A stretch of DNA of 64,000 bases from Chryseobacterium phocaeense (GTDB lineage: Bacteria > Bacteroidota > Bacteroidia > Flavobacteriales > Weeksellaceae), in assembly GCF_900169075.1 (NCBI RefSeq), contig NZ_LT827014.1:186001-250000 (forward strand), read 5' to 3'. Made by a program: the position numbers and the translations under genes. Positions within the stretch are counted from its first letter, which is position 1, and every line of letters begins with the position of its first letter. The notes under the pieces were generated by a model. That model did not search any database, was not told the DNA's origin, and worked only from the letters and a program-made list of their open reading frames with translations. Below are positions 16,500-25,808 of this stretch, one piece after another.

Positions 16500-17369
16500 A
16501 TGAAGAATCTCGCCAGGAGCGGATTGTTATTCAGTTCCGACCATATCAGGATCATCATGCAGGAAGACCAATACCCTGAAAAGTTTTCAAGACTACATAT
16601 GATTGAAAGCAGGGCAAGTTTCAGCCTCCTTTTTTTGCTAAGTCCCAATATCAGACTGGAAGCTAATGACTGCGACACGAAATTTCTGTTCAGGAAGAAC
16701 CAGTATATTCTTCATTATTCTTCACAGGAGAGTACGGCAGAGCTTTGGTCGGAAAACCAGGAAACCATCAAATATTTTCAGATCCAGATTAATTACCAGT
16801 ATATCTTTAACCTCATCGATCCTGAGTCCAGCAAAGAAAATGCAGATATCCTGGAAAATATGATTCACAACAACTATATTTTCCTGCATCAGAAAACGCC
16901 GCCATATATGACGGTTGAAATGCATATGATTTTAAATGAGCTGATCAGTGATTCAAAAAAAGGGGTAATGCAGCGTCTGTTCGTTGAAGCGAAGATTATT
17001 AAGCTTCTCATTCTTATTTTTGAGCAGTTCAATGAAAAAAATGCAGTCCAGAAGGAACCGGGAACTTCTTTTATCATCAAGAAATTTATTGATGAAAATT
17101 ACCATAAAAATATCCGCGCGGAAGATATCGGAAGTCTGACCGGGATCAACCAGAATAAAATCAGGAAAGAATTCAAGGCTCAATATCAAATGACTGTTGC
17201 TGAATATATTTCGGAGCTGAGAATGCTGAAAGCAAAAAAAATGATCATAGACCAGGGGATTATGATCAAAGAAATTGCTATTGAATGCGGCTACGAATAT
17301 GTGCAGAATTTCACCCGTGCTTTTAAGAAGAAATTCGGTGTGTCGCCAGAGAAGCTGAGGAACGGATAG
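16500..17369 (+). CDS. AraC/XylS-family transcriptional regulator
   Basis: A 289-residue DNA-binding regulator. The C-terminal 100 residues hold two helix-turn-helix units (AEDIGSLTGINQNKIRKEFK and IKEIAIECGYEYVQNFTRAF) followed by the family ending KKFGVSPEKLRNG. The N-terminal 180 residues are an effector-binding region that I cannot assign. It is transcribed away from the FISUMP-domain gene, so it may control that neighbour; this is inferred from position only. An intrinsic terminator follows. Confidence 0.92.
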   Translation: MKNLARSGLLFSSDHIRIIMQEDQYPEKFSRLHMIESRASFSLLFLLSPNIRLEANDCDTKFLFRKNQYILHYSSQESTAELWSENQETIKYFQIQINYQYIFNLIDPESSKENADILENMIHNNYIFLHQKTPPYMTVEMHMILNELISDSKKGVMQRLFVEAKIIKLLILIFEQFNEKNAVQKEPGTSFIIKKFIDENYHKNIRAEDIGSLTGINQNKIRKEFKAQYQMTVAEYISELRMLKAKKMIIDQGIMIKEIAIECGYEYVQNFTRAFKKKFGVSPEKLRNG

Positions 17370-17377
17370 AAAACAGA

Positions 17378-17406
17378 AAAACCGCCTAAAAGATTAAGCG
17401 GTTTAT
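17378..17406 (+). terminator. Intrinsic terminator after the AraC gene
   Basis: AAACCGC and GCGGTTT arms (7 bp) around an AT-rich loop, 10 bases past the stop. It may also serve transcripts from the other strand, since the next gene is convergent. Confidence 0.7.
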
Positions 17407-17468
17407 ATATGTTGTTTTGCTTTGATATTACTTTTTCAGAATTAAGGTGAAAAAGCAATGACAACTCA

Positions 17469-17753
17469 TTAATGATGATGTCCGTGATCGTGTAGGAAAG
17501 GTCCGTTTCCTTTTGGCTGGCTGAATACTACTTCTACACCTTCCTGCTCATTAAGTTCTTTTCTTCTGATATCTTCAGGATCAAAAGGTTTAATTTTTCC
17601 GAAATATTCTTTCAGACCTTCCGTTAACCACATTGGGATTACCAATCCGAAGAACATGAAGATACACCAGAATCCTACTAAGAACATAATTATAAAGTAT
17701 ACTGTCCAAAGGAACTGGTAGAACGGCCAAAATGCTGATAAAATCGTTATCAT
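17469..17753 (-). CDS. Small membrane protein with His-rich C-terminus
   Basis: The ATG at 17753 gives 94 residues (MITILSAFWPFYQFLWTVY...). The frame is open to 17801, but the extra residues are Lys-rich and would precede the hydrophobic part. One or two transmembrane segments cover residues 5-45, followed by an amphipathic Lys/Glu region and the tail FLHDHGHHH. It lies downstream of, and in the same direction as, the class I fumarase (94 bases apart). I do not recognise the family; the His tail could bind metal, but this is speculation. Confidence 0.75.
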   Translation of the reverse strand: MITILSAFWPFYQFLWTVYFIIMFLVGFWCIFMFFGLVIPMWLTEGLKEYFGKIKPFDPEDIRRKELNEQEGVEVVFSQPKGNGPFLHDHGHHH

Positions 17754-17847
17754 TTCTCTTAAAGATTTTAGGCAAAAATAGGACTTTTTTGTGTTGTACA
17801 CAAAGATACAAGCCCTATTTTTTTAATTTATTTTGATTTTAAACTAA

Positions 17848-19455
17848 TTAGTGCGCAAGATCTGCGAAGAAATCGTTGCCTTTATCATCGGTGATAATGA
17901 ATGCCGGGAAGTCTTTCACTTCAATCTTTCTTACGGCTTCCATTCCTAATTCCGGGAAATCTACGACATCTACGGAAACAATATTGTCTTTGGCAAGAAT
18001 AGCTGCCGGTCCGCCGATGGAGCCCAGATAGAAGCCTCCGTACTTACCGCATGCATTGGTGACGTCTTTGCTTCTGTTTCCTTTCGCCAGCATGATCATG
18101 CTTCCACCATGGCTCTGGAATTCGTCTACATACACATCCATTCTTCCCGCTGTAGTAGGTCCGAAGCTTCCTGAAGCCATTCCTTCCGGCGTTTTTGCAG
18201 GTCCTGCGTAATAGATCGGGTGATTTTTGAAATATTCCGGCATTGGTTTACCGCTGTCGATGATCTCCTTGATTTTTGCATGGGCAATGTCTCTGGCAAC
18301 GATCAGTGTTCCGTTTAATTTTAATCTTGTTTTGATCGGATATTTAGACAATTCTGCTAAAATTTCAGGCATTGGCTTGTTCAGATTAATTTCTACAGCC
18401 TCTTCCAGATGTGGCGGTGTATCCGGTAAAAATCTTTTCGGGTTTTCTTCCAGCTGTTCAAGGAAGATACCTTCTTTGGTAATTTTTCCTTTGATATTTC
18501 TGTCCGCAGAACAGGAAACGCCCATTCCCACCGGACATGAAGCTGCGTGGCGCGGAAGCCTGATTACTCTTACATCATGGGTTAGGTATTTCCCTCCAAA
18601 CTGAGCTCCGATAGCGCTTTCCTGACAGATTTTCTGCACTTTCGCTTCCCATTCAAGGTCTCTGAATGCCTGTCCGGCCTCATTTCCTTCTTTCGGGAGA
18701 TGATCGTAGTATTTTGCAGATGCCTTTTTCACCGCAGCAAGGTTGGCTTCGGCAGAAGTTCCTCCGATGACAAGAGCCAGGTGATAAGGCGGGCATGCAG
18801 CCGTTCCAAGGTCTGAAATTCTTTCCTTAACGAATTCTTCAAGAGATTTTTCGTTCAGTAATGATTTGGTCTTTTGGTACAGGAATGTTTTGTTTGCTGA
18901 GCCTCCCCCTTTAGTTAAAAACAGAAATTCATAATAATCTCCTTTTTTGGCATAAATATCAATCTGTGCCGGAAGATTTGATCCTGAATTCTTTTCTTCG
19001 AACATGGTCAGAGGAACCACCTGTGAATATCTTAGGTTTCTTTTCTGGTAGGTATTATAAATTCCTTTGCTCAGGTATTCTCCGTCATCTACTCCTGTGT
19101 AAACACTTTCCCCTTTTTTTCCCATTACAATGGCTGTTCCGGTGTCCTGGCAGGAAGGAAGAGCTCCTTCAACGGCCACAGCAGCATTCTGAAGAAGGTT
19201 GTAGGCCACAAATCTGTCGTTATCTGTAGCTTCCGGATCGTCGATAATTCTTCTGAGACTTTCAAGATGTGAAGAGCGGAGCATGAAAGAAACGTCTGCC
19301 ATAGCCTCTTCAGCTAACAGCTCAAGTCCTTTTGGATCGATGGTTAAAATTTCCCTGTCGCCTAACTGCTCAACCTTCACATAGTCCGAGGTCAACTTTT
19401 TATACACCGTATCATCTTTCTGGATCGGATACGGATCCTGATATCTAAAATCCAT
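17848..19455 (-). CDS. Fumarate hydratase class I (iron-sulfur)
   Basis: A 535-residue FumA/FumB-type enzyme that interconverts fumarate and malate in the TCA cycle with an oxygen-sensitive 4Fe-4S cluster. Candidate cluster cysteines lie in [20 protein letters not shown] and [15 protein letters not shown]. The N- and C-terminal fumarase domains are fused in one chain, and the length is normal. A TATTTTTG box is seen upstream at 19479-19472. The class II enzyme is divergently transcribed next door, so the cell has both an iron-dependent and an iron-free fumarase. Confidence 0.95.
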   Translation of the reverse strand: MDFRYQDPYPIQKDDTVYKKLTSDYVKVEQLGDREILTIDPKGLELLAEEAMADVSFMLRSSHLESLRRIIDDPEATDNDRFVAYNLLQNAAVAVEGALPSCQDTGTAIVMGKKGESVYTGVDDGEYLSKGIYNTYQKRNLRYSQVVPLTMFEEKNSGSNLPAQIDIYAKKGDYYEFLFLTKGGGSANKTFLYQKTKSLLNEKSLEEFVKERISDLGTAACPPYHLALVIGGTSAEANLAAVKKASAKYYDHLPKEGNEAGQAFRDLEWEAKVQKICQESAIGAQFGGKYLTHDVRVIRLPRHAASCPVGMGVSCSADRNIKGKITKEGIFLEQLEENPKRFLPDTPPHLEEAVEINLNKPMPEILAELSKYPIKTRLKLNGTLIVARDIAHAKIKEIIDSGKPMPEYFKNHPIYYAGPAKTPEGMASGSFGPTTAGRMDVYVDEFQSHGGSMIMLAKGNRSKDVTNACGKYGGFYLGSIGGPAAILAKDNIVSVDVVDFPELGMEAVRKIEVKDFPAFIITDDKGNDFFADLAH

Positions 19456-19524
19456 TCAATTTTTGTTTGTGCAAAAATACGTCATCCCAAAAAAACATGA
19501 GTAAAATCACTCATCCGGATTGAT

Positions 19525-19543
19525 ATTTATAATGATTATAAAT
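19525..19543. promoter_or_regulatory. Inverted repeat between the two fumarase genes
   Basis: ATTTATAA-TGA-TTATAAAT is a perfect 8-bp inverted repeat in the 168-base region between the divergent starts. It could be an operator for a regulator that balances the two fumarases, but it is AT-rich and could occur by chance. Confidence 0.3.
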
Positions 19544-19623
19544 TGTGGGGTTGTGGGTTTATGGTTAACTTTATGAAATTAATTTATTCAACCAAAAACA
19601 GATTTATAAAAATTTCAATCACA

Positions 19624-21018
19624 ATGAATTACAGAATCGAAAAGGACACGATGGGAGAAGTTCAGGTCCCTGCTGATAAGTTTTGGGGAGCCCAGACGGA
19701 ACGTTCCAGAAATAATTTTAAGATCGGACCGGAAGGTTCTATGCCTCACGAAATCATTGAAGCTTTTGCCTATTTAAAGAAAGCCGCAGCGTATACCAAC
19801 ACGGATCTTGGAGTACTTTCCGCAGAAAAAAGGGATATGATCGCCAAGGTATGTGATGAAATCCTTGAAGGAAAACTTAACGACCAGTTTCCGCTGGTAA
19901 TCTGGCAGACCGGATCAGGTACTCAATCCAATATGAACATCAACGAAGTGGTATCCAACAGGGCTCACGTGAACAATGGCGGGACTCTCGGGGATAAATC
20001 TGAAGTGCACCCGAATGATGATGTGAACAAATCCCAGTCTTCCAATGATACTTATCCGACTGCGATGCATATTGCGGCGTATAAAAAAGTAGTGGAAGTA
20101 ACCATTCCGGCTGTTGAAAAGTTAAAAAATACGATTGCCGCAAAGGCAGAAGCTTTCAAAGATATTGTAAAGATCGGGAGAACCCACCTGATGGACGCCA
20201 CTCCTTTGACCCTTGGACAGGAGTTTTCGGGTTACAAAGCCCAGCTTGAATACGGATTAAAAGCTTTAAAAAATACGCTTCCTCACCTTTCAGAACTGGC
20301 TTTGGGAGGAACTGCCGTAGGAACCGGACTTAACACTCCAAATGGCTATGATGTAAAGGTAGCGGAATATATTGCGAAGTTTACAAATCATCCATTCGTT
20401 ACGGCGGAGAATAAATTTGAAGCCCTGGCTGCGCATGATGCCATTGTAGAATCCCACGGAGCACTAAAGCAGCTGGCTGTTTCTTTGTTTAAAATTGCAC
20501 AGGATATCAGACTTTTAGCTTCCGGGCCACGTTCGGGAATCGGGGAAATTCATATTCCTGAAAATGAACCGGGATCTTCCATTATGCCGGGAAAAGTAAA
20601 TCCTACGCAGAATGAAGCAATGACGATGGTTTGCGCCCAGGTTCTAGGAAATGACACGACGATTTCTTTTGCTGGAACGCAGGGAAATTATGAGCTGAAC
20701 GTTTTCAAACCTGTGATGGCCTACAACTTCCTGCAGTCTGCCCAACTGATCGCAGATGCATGCATCTCCTTCAATGATCACTGTGCGGAAGGTATTGAAC
20801 CGAATCATGATAGAATTAAGGAGCTTGTTGACAAGTCATTAATGCTTGTGACCGCTTTGAATACACATATCGGGTATGAAAATGCTGCTAAAATTGCAAA
20901 AACGGCTCACAAAAACGGAACTACCCTGAAAGAAGAAGCGGTAAACCTTGGACTTTTAACGGCTGAGCAGTTTGATGAGTGGGTAAAACCGGAAGATATG
21001 GTAGGAAGCCTGAAATAA
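19624..21018 (+). CDS. fumC: Fumarate hydratase class II
   Basis: A 464-residue homotetrameric, iron-independent fumarase. I chose the ATG at 19624 ([28 protein letters not shown]), which matches the family N-terminus; the frame is open upstream to 19543 but that part has no family likeness. The superfamily signature [11 protein letters not shown] carries the active-site loop. Other family blocks are [26 protein letters not shown] and [16 protein letters not shown]. It is divergent from the class I enzyme and followed by a strong terminator. Confidence 0.97.
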   Translation: MNYRIEKDTMGEVQVPADKFWGAQTERSRNNFKIGPEGSMPHEIIEAFAYLKKAAAYTNTDLGVLSAEKRDMIAKVCDEILEGKLNDQFPLVIWQTGSGTQSNMNINEVVSNRAHVNNGGTLGDKSEVHPNDDVNKSQSSNDTYPTAMHIAAYKKVVEVTIPAVEKLKNTIAAKAEAFKDIVKIGRTHLMDATPLTLGQEFSGYKAQLEYGLKALKNTLPHLSELALGGTAVGTGLNTPNGYDVKVAEYIAKFTNHPFVTAENKFEALAAHDAIVESHGALKQLAVSLFKIAQDIRLLASGPRSGIGEIHIPENEPGSSIMPGKVNPTQNEAMTMVCAQVLGNDTTISFAGTQGNYELNVFKPVMAYNFLQSAQLIADACISFNDHCAEGIEPNHDRIKELVDKSLMLVTALNTHIGYENAAKIAKTAHKNGTTLKEEAVNLGLLTAEQFDEWVKPEDMVGSLK

Positions 21019-21029
21019 AGTTTTAAAGA

Positions 21030-21053
21030 AAGGAGATGGAAGATCGGGAGCCG
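21030..21053. repeat. Short 'GGAAGATGGGAGC' type intergenic repeat
   Basis: AGATGGAAGATCGGGAGCCG downstream of fumC resembles GGAAGAGGGAAGATGGGAGC at about 44483-44503 and, inverted, the stretch at 44580-44605. Small purine-rich units of this kind recur only in intergenic DNA here. Confidence 0.4.
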
Positions 21054-21083
21054 GGAAGTTGATATTCTCCTGATACATATTTG

Positions 21084-21112
21084 AAAAACCTCAGAAGTTC
21101 TGAGGTTTTTCT
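21084..21112 (+). terminator. Strong intrinsic terminator after fumC
   Basis: AAAAACCTCAG-AAGTT-CTGAGGTTTTT is an 11-bp perfect stem followed by T-rich DNA. It can also work on the opposite strand, where the OmpA/OMP gene converges. Confidence 0.9.
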
Positions 21113-21147
21113 TTGTTAATAGTGTTAATCTATGAATATTTGTGTTT

Positions 21148-22188
21148 TTACCACCAAAGTCCTACCCCGAAAATAAGGGCTTTATCATTTTCAAAACGGT
21201 TGTCTTTAAAGAAGTTTCCAAAGTCTTTTTTCACGAAAATACTGAAGTCATTATAGGAAACCGTAAATTGCCCGCCGTAGATAAAAGGATTTACCTGGTA
21301 GTTTCCTCTTTCTCTCTGACTGATCCCGTCACCTTTGATAATGTTATTGGTTGACATTTTTACACCGCCATATACATTGGCTCCTATTTTTAATCCCTTG
21401 TGATAATCCCTGTACTGAACATCCATTCCTGCATTTTTCAATTTAGAAAAATTATACTGTATTCCCAGCGGCATTACAATGTATCCGGTTCTTAATTTAC
21501 TCTTTGACAGGCTTTTATCAAAGTTGGCGAGATATATGTCTGCATTTATGTCCTTTGCAAAAAACATATTGTTGTCTATATTCAGGGTCCTCCATGAAAA
21601 GCCGATCCCAGAGATCAATCCCCAATGACTGGTTCTTCCGAACTGATAATTGAATTTCAGTCCGAATTCAAAATTTCCTGCATAGCCGAGGTTTTTATCA
21701 AGAGCGTTGTCTGCCTTGCTATTGGTGAGATTCATGATTCCATAGCTGATATATCCTCCAACGTCTTTGGTAGGACGGAATTTCTTCAACAGTTCTTCCT
21801 TCAGCTCTTCTTTAGACGTTACATCAGCATTAAGCAGGGAATATTTTACCTGTTTCTGAATTACAGTATCCAGATCAAATCCGAGACCTTCTATTCTTTG
21901 ATCTATCTTTTCCGAATAACGGTCAGCAATCACTGCTTTCTGCTTATCAAATTCAGATCTTTCAAGGTTTTTCGCCTGAAGCTCCAGCAATTCGGTTTCC
22001 ATGTTCTGCTTCTCTTCCTGGATGATCCCGTCTATTTTTCTGGCATACTCCTCTACTTTTTCCTTAACAATGGGACTTACTTCTGTATCTTCTTTTGACG
22101 GAAGGTTCAGCGTCAGTGATTTTTTCTGTGCATACACTGAGCCGGATAACAGGCACAGGCATCCCATCAGGATAAATTTCTTGATCAT
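21148..22188 (-). CDS. Outer-membrane beta-barrel protein with coiled-coil segment
   Basis: A 346-residue protein with a signal peptide (MIKKFILMGCLCLLSGSVYAQ). Residues about 40-125 are charged and heptad-like (EEKQNMETELLELQAKNLERSEFDKQ), suggesting a periplasmic coiled coil. From about 135 to the end there is an alternating barrel-type pattern (FEFGLKFNYQFGRTSHWGLISG) ending with an aromatic (GVGLWW). It ends the run sigma factor/anti-sigma/OMP and lies 29 bases after the anti-sigma-like gene, so it is likely the effector or target of that set. Family name not certain. Confidence 0.85.
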   Translation of the reverse strand: MIKKFILMGCLCLLSGSVYAQKKSLTLNLPSKEDTEVSPIVKEKVEEYARKIDGIIQEEKQNMETELLELQAKNLERSEFDKQKAVIADRYSEKIDQRIEGLGFDLDTVIQKQVKYSLLNADVTSKEELKEELLKKFRPTKDVGGYISYGIMNLTNSKADNALDKNLGYAGNFEFGLKFNYQFGRTSHWGLISGIGFSWRTLNIDNNMFFAKDINADIYLANFDKSLSKSKLRTGYIVMPLGIQYNFSKLKNAGMDVQYRDYHKGLKIGANVYGGVKMSTNNIIKGDGISQRERGNYQVNPFIYGGQFTVSYNDFSIFVKKDFGNFFKDNRFENDKALIFGVGLWW

Positions 22189-22217
22189 ATCATTAATTTT
22201 TATTGTTAAAAAAAGGG

Positions 22218-22838
22218 TTATTTTCCGTTCAGGTCTATCGTAGCTACATTGCTTTCTTTAGTCTTCTGAATGATATCTTTATGCTCCACGGAAAAGAGCA
22301 GGGTTGAAGGATCTACGTATCTTTTCTTTTTCCCCATGTTCTTTGAAGAATCCTCCGTCTTAGCTATAATTCTTTCTATGGGAACCTGAGGAACAACCGG
22401 GGCTATTAAAGGGGCTTTTTCCTTTACAGAAACCTTGTGGACCTCCTCTGCCAAAGCTTTTGAAGCAGGAATCTCTTTATAGGCTTGAGAAGGTAAGATT
22501 TTAATATTTTCCTGTGTTTTAATCTGTTTTCCCTCAACAAAAGCCGGCTTTTCAACATTATTAACCTTTGCAGGCACTTTCTGCTGAACATTTTCCGGTC
22601 TTACGTTAACAATCTGGGGTTGAATATTTTCTTTTTCCCGGTTAAAAAATAGCACAAAACCTAAACCGAAGGCAAGGATTATACAGGCCGCGGCCATCAT
22701 CCAGTTTACCTTTGATTTTGAAGGAGTTTCTGCAGTCTTTATTTCAATTTCAGACCAGAGATCTCTTGAAGGGGTGATCTCTCTTTCCTCTATCTGCTTC
22801 CTGATGCGTTGATCTAAATTATCTCTGAGCGTGTTCAT
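22218..22838 (-). CDS. Membrane-anchored anti-sigma-factor-like protein
   Basis: 206 residues. The N-terminus is a cytoplasmic domain of about 45 residues (MNTLRDNLDQRIRKQIEERE), followed by one transmembrane helix (about 46-66, WMMAAACIILAFGLGFVLFF) and a basic, Pro/Lys-rich periplasmic tail. Its start overlaps the end of the ECF sigma gene by 20 bases, so the two are translated together. This layout is typical of sigma/anti-sigma pairs in Bacteroidota. There is no recognisable zinc-binding anti-sigma motif. Confidence 0.82.
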   Translation of the reverse strand: MNTLRDNLDQRIRKQIEEREITPSRDLWSEIEIKTAETPSKSKVNWMMAAACIILAFGLGFVLFFNREKENIQPQIVNVRPENVQQKVPAKVNNVEKPAFVEGKQIKTQENIKILPSQAYKEIPASKALAEEVHKVSVKEKAPLIAPVVPQVPIERIIAKTEDSSKNMGKKKRYVDPSTLLFSVEHKDIIQKTKESNVATIDLNGK

Positions 22839-23385
22839 TTTTCATTTTTTTTTGTTGTTGGAGATACAGTACCCTTAACTTCTCTTTTGCACGAAACAGC
22901 TGGGTTTTACTTACTGCTAAAGAAATTTTCAGCGTCTCTGAAATTTCCTGATGCGAAAACCCTTCCAGGACATATAGGTTAAAAACCATCCTGTAGCCAT
23001 CCGGCAGCTGATCCAAAAGCTCCTGGGCATTAAAATCAAAGACGGGATCTTCATCATGAGTCTCTACCATAAAAGCGGGATTGATATCGTCAATATAAAA
23101 AACCGTTTTATGGCTTTTGATAAAATTGAGGCATTCATTCACGACAATTCTTCTGGCCCATCCTTCCAGGTTTCCATCTCCCCGGAACGTTTCAATGTGT
23201 TTGAAAATCTTACAGAACGCTTTGATCACGCAATCCTCTGCCTGATATAAGTCCGTGACGTAGCTTTTGGCCGTACTCAGGAATTTCTTCACATTCTGCT
23301 CATAAAAAATTTTCTGAGCAGCCGGATCCTGTTTTTTAAGGCGGCTTAGCAAGTCTTCTTTTTTATTTCCAAACAAAAGCTTCAT
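22819..23385 (-). CDS. ECF-type RNA polymerase sigma factor
   Basis: 188 residues. Region 2 (DLYQAEDCVIKAFCKIFKHI ... NLEGWARRIVVNECLNFIKS) binds core and the -10 element. Region 4 (LPDGYRMVFNLYVLEGFSHQ, then EISETLKISLAVSKTQLFRA) forms the -35 HTH. The gene heads an operon with the anti-sigma-like protein and a barrel protein, which suggests an envelope-sensing role. Confidence 0.93.
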   Translation of the reverse strand: MKLLFGNKKEDLLSRLKKQDPAAQKIFYEQNVKKFLSTAKSYVTDLYQAEDCVIKAFCKIFKHIETFRGDGNLEGWARRIVVNECLNFIKSHKTVFYIDDINPAFMVETHDEDPVFDFNAQELLDQLPDGYRMVFNLYVLEGFSHQEISETLKISLAVSKTQLFRAKEKLRVLYLQQQKKMKNEHAQR

Positions 23386-23471
23386 GGTGGTCTGTTTCTA
23401 CTCTAAAGACAATAAAAATGTAAAAAGGTTACACGAAAATGTTTTTTTTCTGAAATTTTAATTTATAACAA

Positions 23472-23498
23472 AAAAGACAGAAATAATTTCTGTCTGTA
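23472..23498 (-). terminator. Intrinsic terminator of the ABC operon
   Basis: AGACAGAAAT and ATTTCTGTCT (10-bp perfect arms, 23475-23495) lie 15 bases past the ATPase stop. On the minus strand they run into six Ts. Confidence 0.85.
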
Positions 23499-23509
23499 TG
23501 TGATCATTA

Positions 23510-24229
23510 TTAGATACCGGAAGGTGTGGAAACCTGGTCTGCAAAATACTGCTCAAGATCTCTCAGTGTTTCAGGGTTCGTCTGAATATCTTTTACCAGC
23601 TGGCCTTTATTTACCACTACAATCCGGTTACAGACTTCCGTGGTATGTGAAAGGTCGTGGCTGGAGATCAGAAAAGTAACGCCGTCCTGCTTTGAAAGCT
23701 CTTTAATTAAATTTTTAAGTTTAATCTGAGTGGAAGGATCCAGGTTGGCAAAAGGCTCGTCAAGGATCACAATTTCCGGATTTCCAATCACTGCTCCTAT
23801 AATTCCTACTTTTTTCTGGTTTCCTTTTGATAAATCGCGGACATATTTTCCTGAATTAAGGATCTCGCCGTTGAAAAAATCGTGGAAAGGTTTTAAAAAC
23901 TCGTCTACAGAAGCTTTATTCTGCCCTCTCAGCTCCCCGATGAAGTAGAAATATTCTTCCGGTGTCAGATAGCCAATCAGAAAGGTATCATCTACAAAAG
24001 CTGAGACTTTATTTTTCCAGGCTTCGGATTCATTGACTTTGATATCATCAATGCTTACAAAACCGGTTGTTGGCTGGATCAGGTCGAGCATAAGGCTGAA
24101 AAGCGTAGTTTTCCCTGCTCCGTTGTTTCCTACAAGACCAAATGTTTCTCCATTCGGAATTTCAAGATGTTCAATATTAAGAACGGTAGCCGTTCCGTAT
24201 GTTTTGGATAAGTTATTAATAGTAATCAT
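23510..24229 (-). CDS. ABC transporter ATP-binding protein
   Basis: 239 residues. Walker A is GNNGAGKTT, the signature motif is LSKGNQKKVG, Walker B is EIVILDEPFANLDP, and the switch His is in LISSHDLSHT. The short-loop type resembles exporters of the CcmA/BcrA class. It starts 4 bases after the end of the permease gene and pairs with it. Substrate unknown. Confidence 0.95.
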   Translation of the reverse strand: MITINNLSKTYGTATVLNIEHLEIPNGETFGLVGNNGAGKTTLFSLMLDLIQPTTGFVSIDDIKVNESEAWKNKVSAFVDDTFLIGYLTPEEYFYFIGELRGQNKASVDEFLKPFHDFFNGEILNSGKYVRDLSKGNQKKVGIIGAVIGNPEIVILDEPFANLDPSTQIKLKNLIKELSKQDGVTFLISSHDLSHTTEVCNRIVVVNKGQLVKDIQTNPETLRDLEQYFADQVSTPSGI

Positions 24230-24232
24230 AGT

Positions 24233-25699
24233 TTAGCCTTTATTTTTAAATGCGTCCAGCGTACTGTACTTTTCTCTTTTGTATTGTTTTACGATAATAT
24301 CGAATATTTTCTCCCTGAACATAAAGCCTGCAAGGCCCAGAACTGCAATGCTTGCCACTCCGGCTGTCATTCCGAACAGGTATTTTGAAACTGCAAAAAC
24401 GCCCATGGGAAGAAGCATCTTAGGAATAAGAAGAAACATAGCTTTCAGATTAAAGCTGTTTTTCTGACCTATTCTTTTTTCCCTGGAGTTAAGATCGATC
24501 TGGGTTTTGTTAAATGCCCCTGACCAAAGGGTAAGCTGGGAATTCACCCCGATATTATAAATCCCTGCCGCAAAGAAGGTCAGATAAACCTCCCATCCGA
24601 AATAGGCGTAGAATAACGCCACAATAATTGATGCCGCTGTGATGATATTAATGAGCCACCATTTTGCTTTCAGATATTCTTTATATGGAACATTCAGCGT
24701 CATCATCAGCGGATAGTATGAGCTGTCGAAGGAAGGAACCCTCTGCCCGAACAGGAACTGAAAGCCACCTGTTACAAACAGTCCCATAAACATCATCATA
24801 GCCGGTGTTTTGTAAATTACGGAAGTATACATCAGCAAACCGTAAAAAAGGAAGAAAAAGCTTCCCATAAGGATACCTTTTGTTACTTTATTGCGCCGCA
24901 GCATTTTAATATCGTTATTGATAAATGTCCCGATAACGCCGTATTTATTCAGGAAAGCAATATTCTCCGTTTTACCGAACGTTTTTTTAGCTTCAAGCCC
25001 CTGATCAAGATAAAATTCCTGTCTTACATGGTTAAAAGTAATTTTCCATAAAGCTGCAAAAAGCACGACAGAAATCACAATGAAATATGGTCTTTCATAA
25101 AAATTATAGAAGAAATTTTCAGAATAGGAAAGTACAGGTACGATATTATAATACGCAAGACCTGCGGTTAAAGCAAAAATACAGCCTACAGCAATGGCAA
25201 CCGTTTCTTTATTATTAAACAGAATATTGATAAAATTATTAAGATAAAACAATAAAGAAATCCCGACAAACCATGTTAGAACACCCAAAATGCTGTACCC
25301 ATTGAACATGGCAATGATCGAGAAGGTAATAAAAAAGATGGAATTCAGCCAGCTTAATGCTGAAAGAAAGGTTTTGATCAGCATATAATTGACCAGCGTA
25401 TTTTTGGGAATGTTCAAGGTCAGGAACGGCTTAATGTTCTGGGTCGGCATTTCCTGCCAGATGTATTTGAAGATCAGGTCTGCTGCCCAGCCGATGATTA
25501 AGAATTTTGAAACCACTTTCAGCGGATCCATATGCATTTCTTCCCGCACATAGAAAAATGCGGCAAAAGCACCGCCGGCAAGACATGCCGTAAAATAGAG
25601 AATCCCTATAAAACGAAGGATCTTCATGGCAAGGTTCACCCCTACAGAAGTACCGCGGAAAAAGCTTTTGATTTCCAGCCTGAGGAACTTTAGAAACAT
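24233..25699 (-). CDS. ABC transporter permease, DUF5687 family
   Basis: 488 residues with about 10-12 transmembrane segments and no extracellular domain. It is the membrane partner of the downstream ATPase. Sequence character (LRLEIKSFFRGTSVGVNLAM at the start, YPLMMTLNVPYKEYLKAKWW in the middle) fits the DUF5687 proteins that pair with such ATPases in Flavobacteriia. It is the promoter-proximal gene of the two-gene operon. Whether it imports or exports is not evident. Confidence 0.88.
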   Translation of the reverse strand: MFLKFLRLEIKSFFRGTSVGVNLAMKILRFIGILYFTACLAGGAFAAFFYVREEMHMDPLKVVSKFLIIGWAADLIFKYIWQEMPTQNIKPFLTLNIPKNTLVNYMLIKTFLSALSWLNSIFFITFSIIAMFNGYSILGVLTWFVGISLLFYLNNFINILFNNKETVAIAVGCIFALTAGLAYYNIVPVLSYSENFFYNFYERPYFIVISVVLFAALWKITFNHVRQEFYLDQGLEAKKTFGKTENIAFLNKYGVIGTFINNDIKMLRRNKVTKGILMGSFFFLFYGLLMYTSVIYKTPAMMMFMGLFVTGGFQFLFGQRVPSFDSSYYPLMMTLNVPYKEYLKAKWWLINIITAASIIVALFYAYFGWEVYLTFFAAGIYNIGVNSQLTLWSGAFNKTQIDLNSREKRIGQKNSFNLKAMFLLIPKMLLPMGVFAVSKYLFGMTAGVASIAVLGLAGFMFREKIFDIIVKQYKREKYSTLDAFKNKG

Positions 25700-25808
25700 A
25701 TTTTAGTTTTTTATATTAGTCAATACAATATAAAATATGTTACAGTTTTTTTTCAGGCCTCTAACTATATTAATAAAAGTATAAACCCGTAAAAAACTAA
25801 GCTTGAAA

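Noticed and set aside
19543..19623. N-terminal extension of FumC
   Set aside because: The extra 27 residues show no family likeness; the ATG at 19624 matches the known FumC start.
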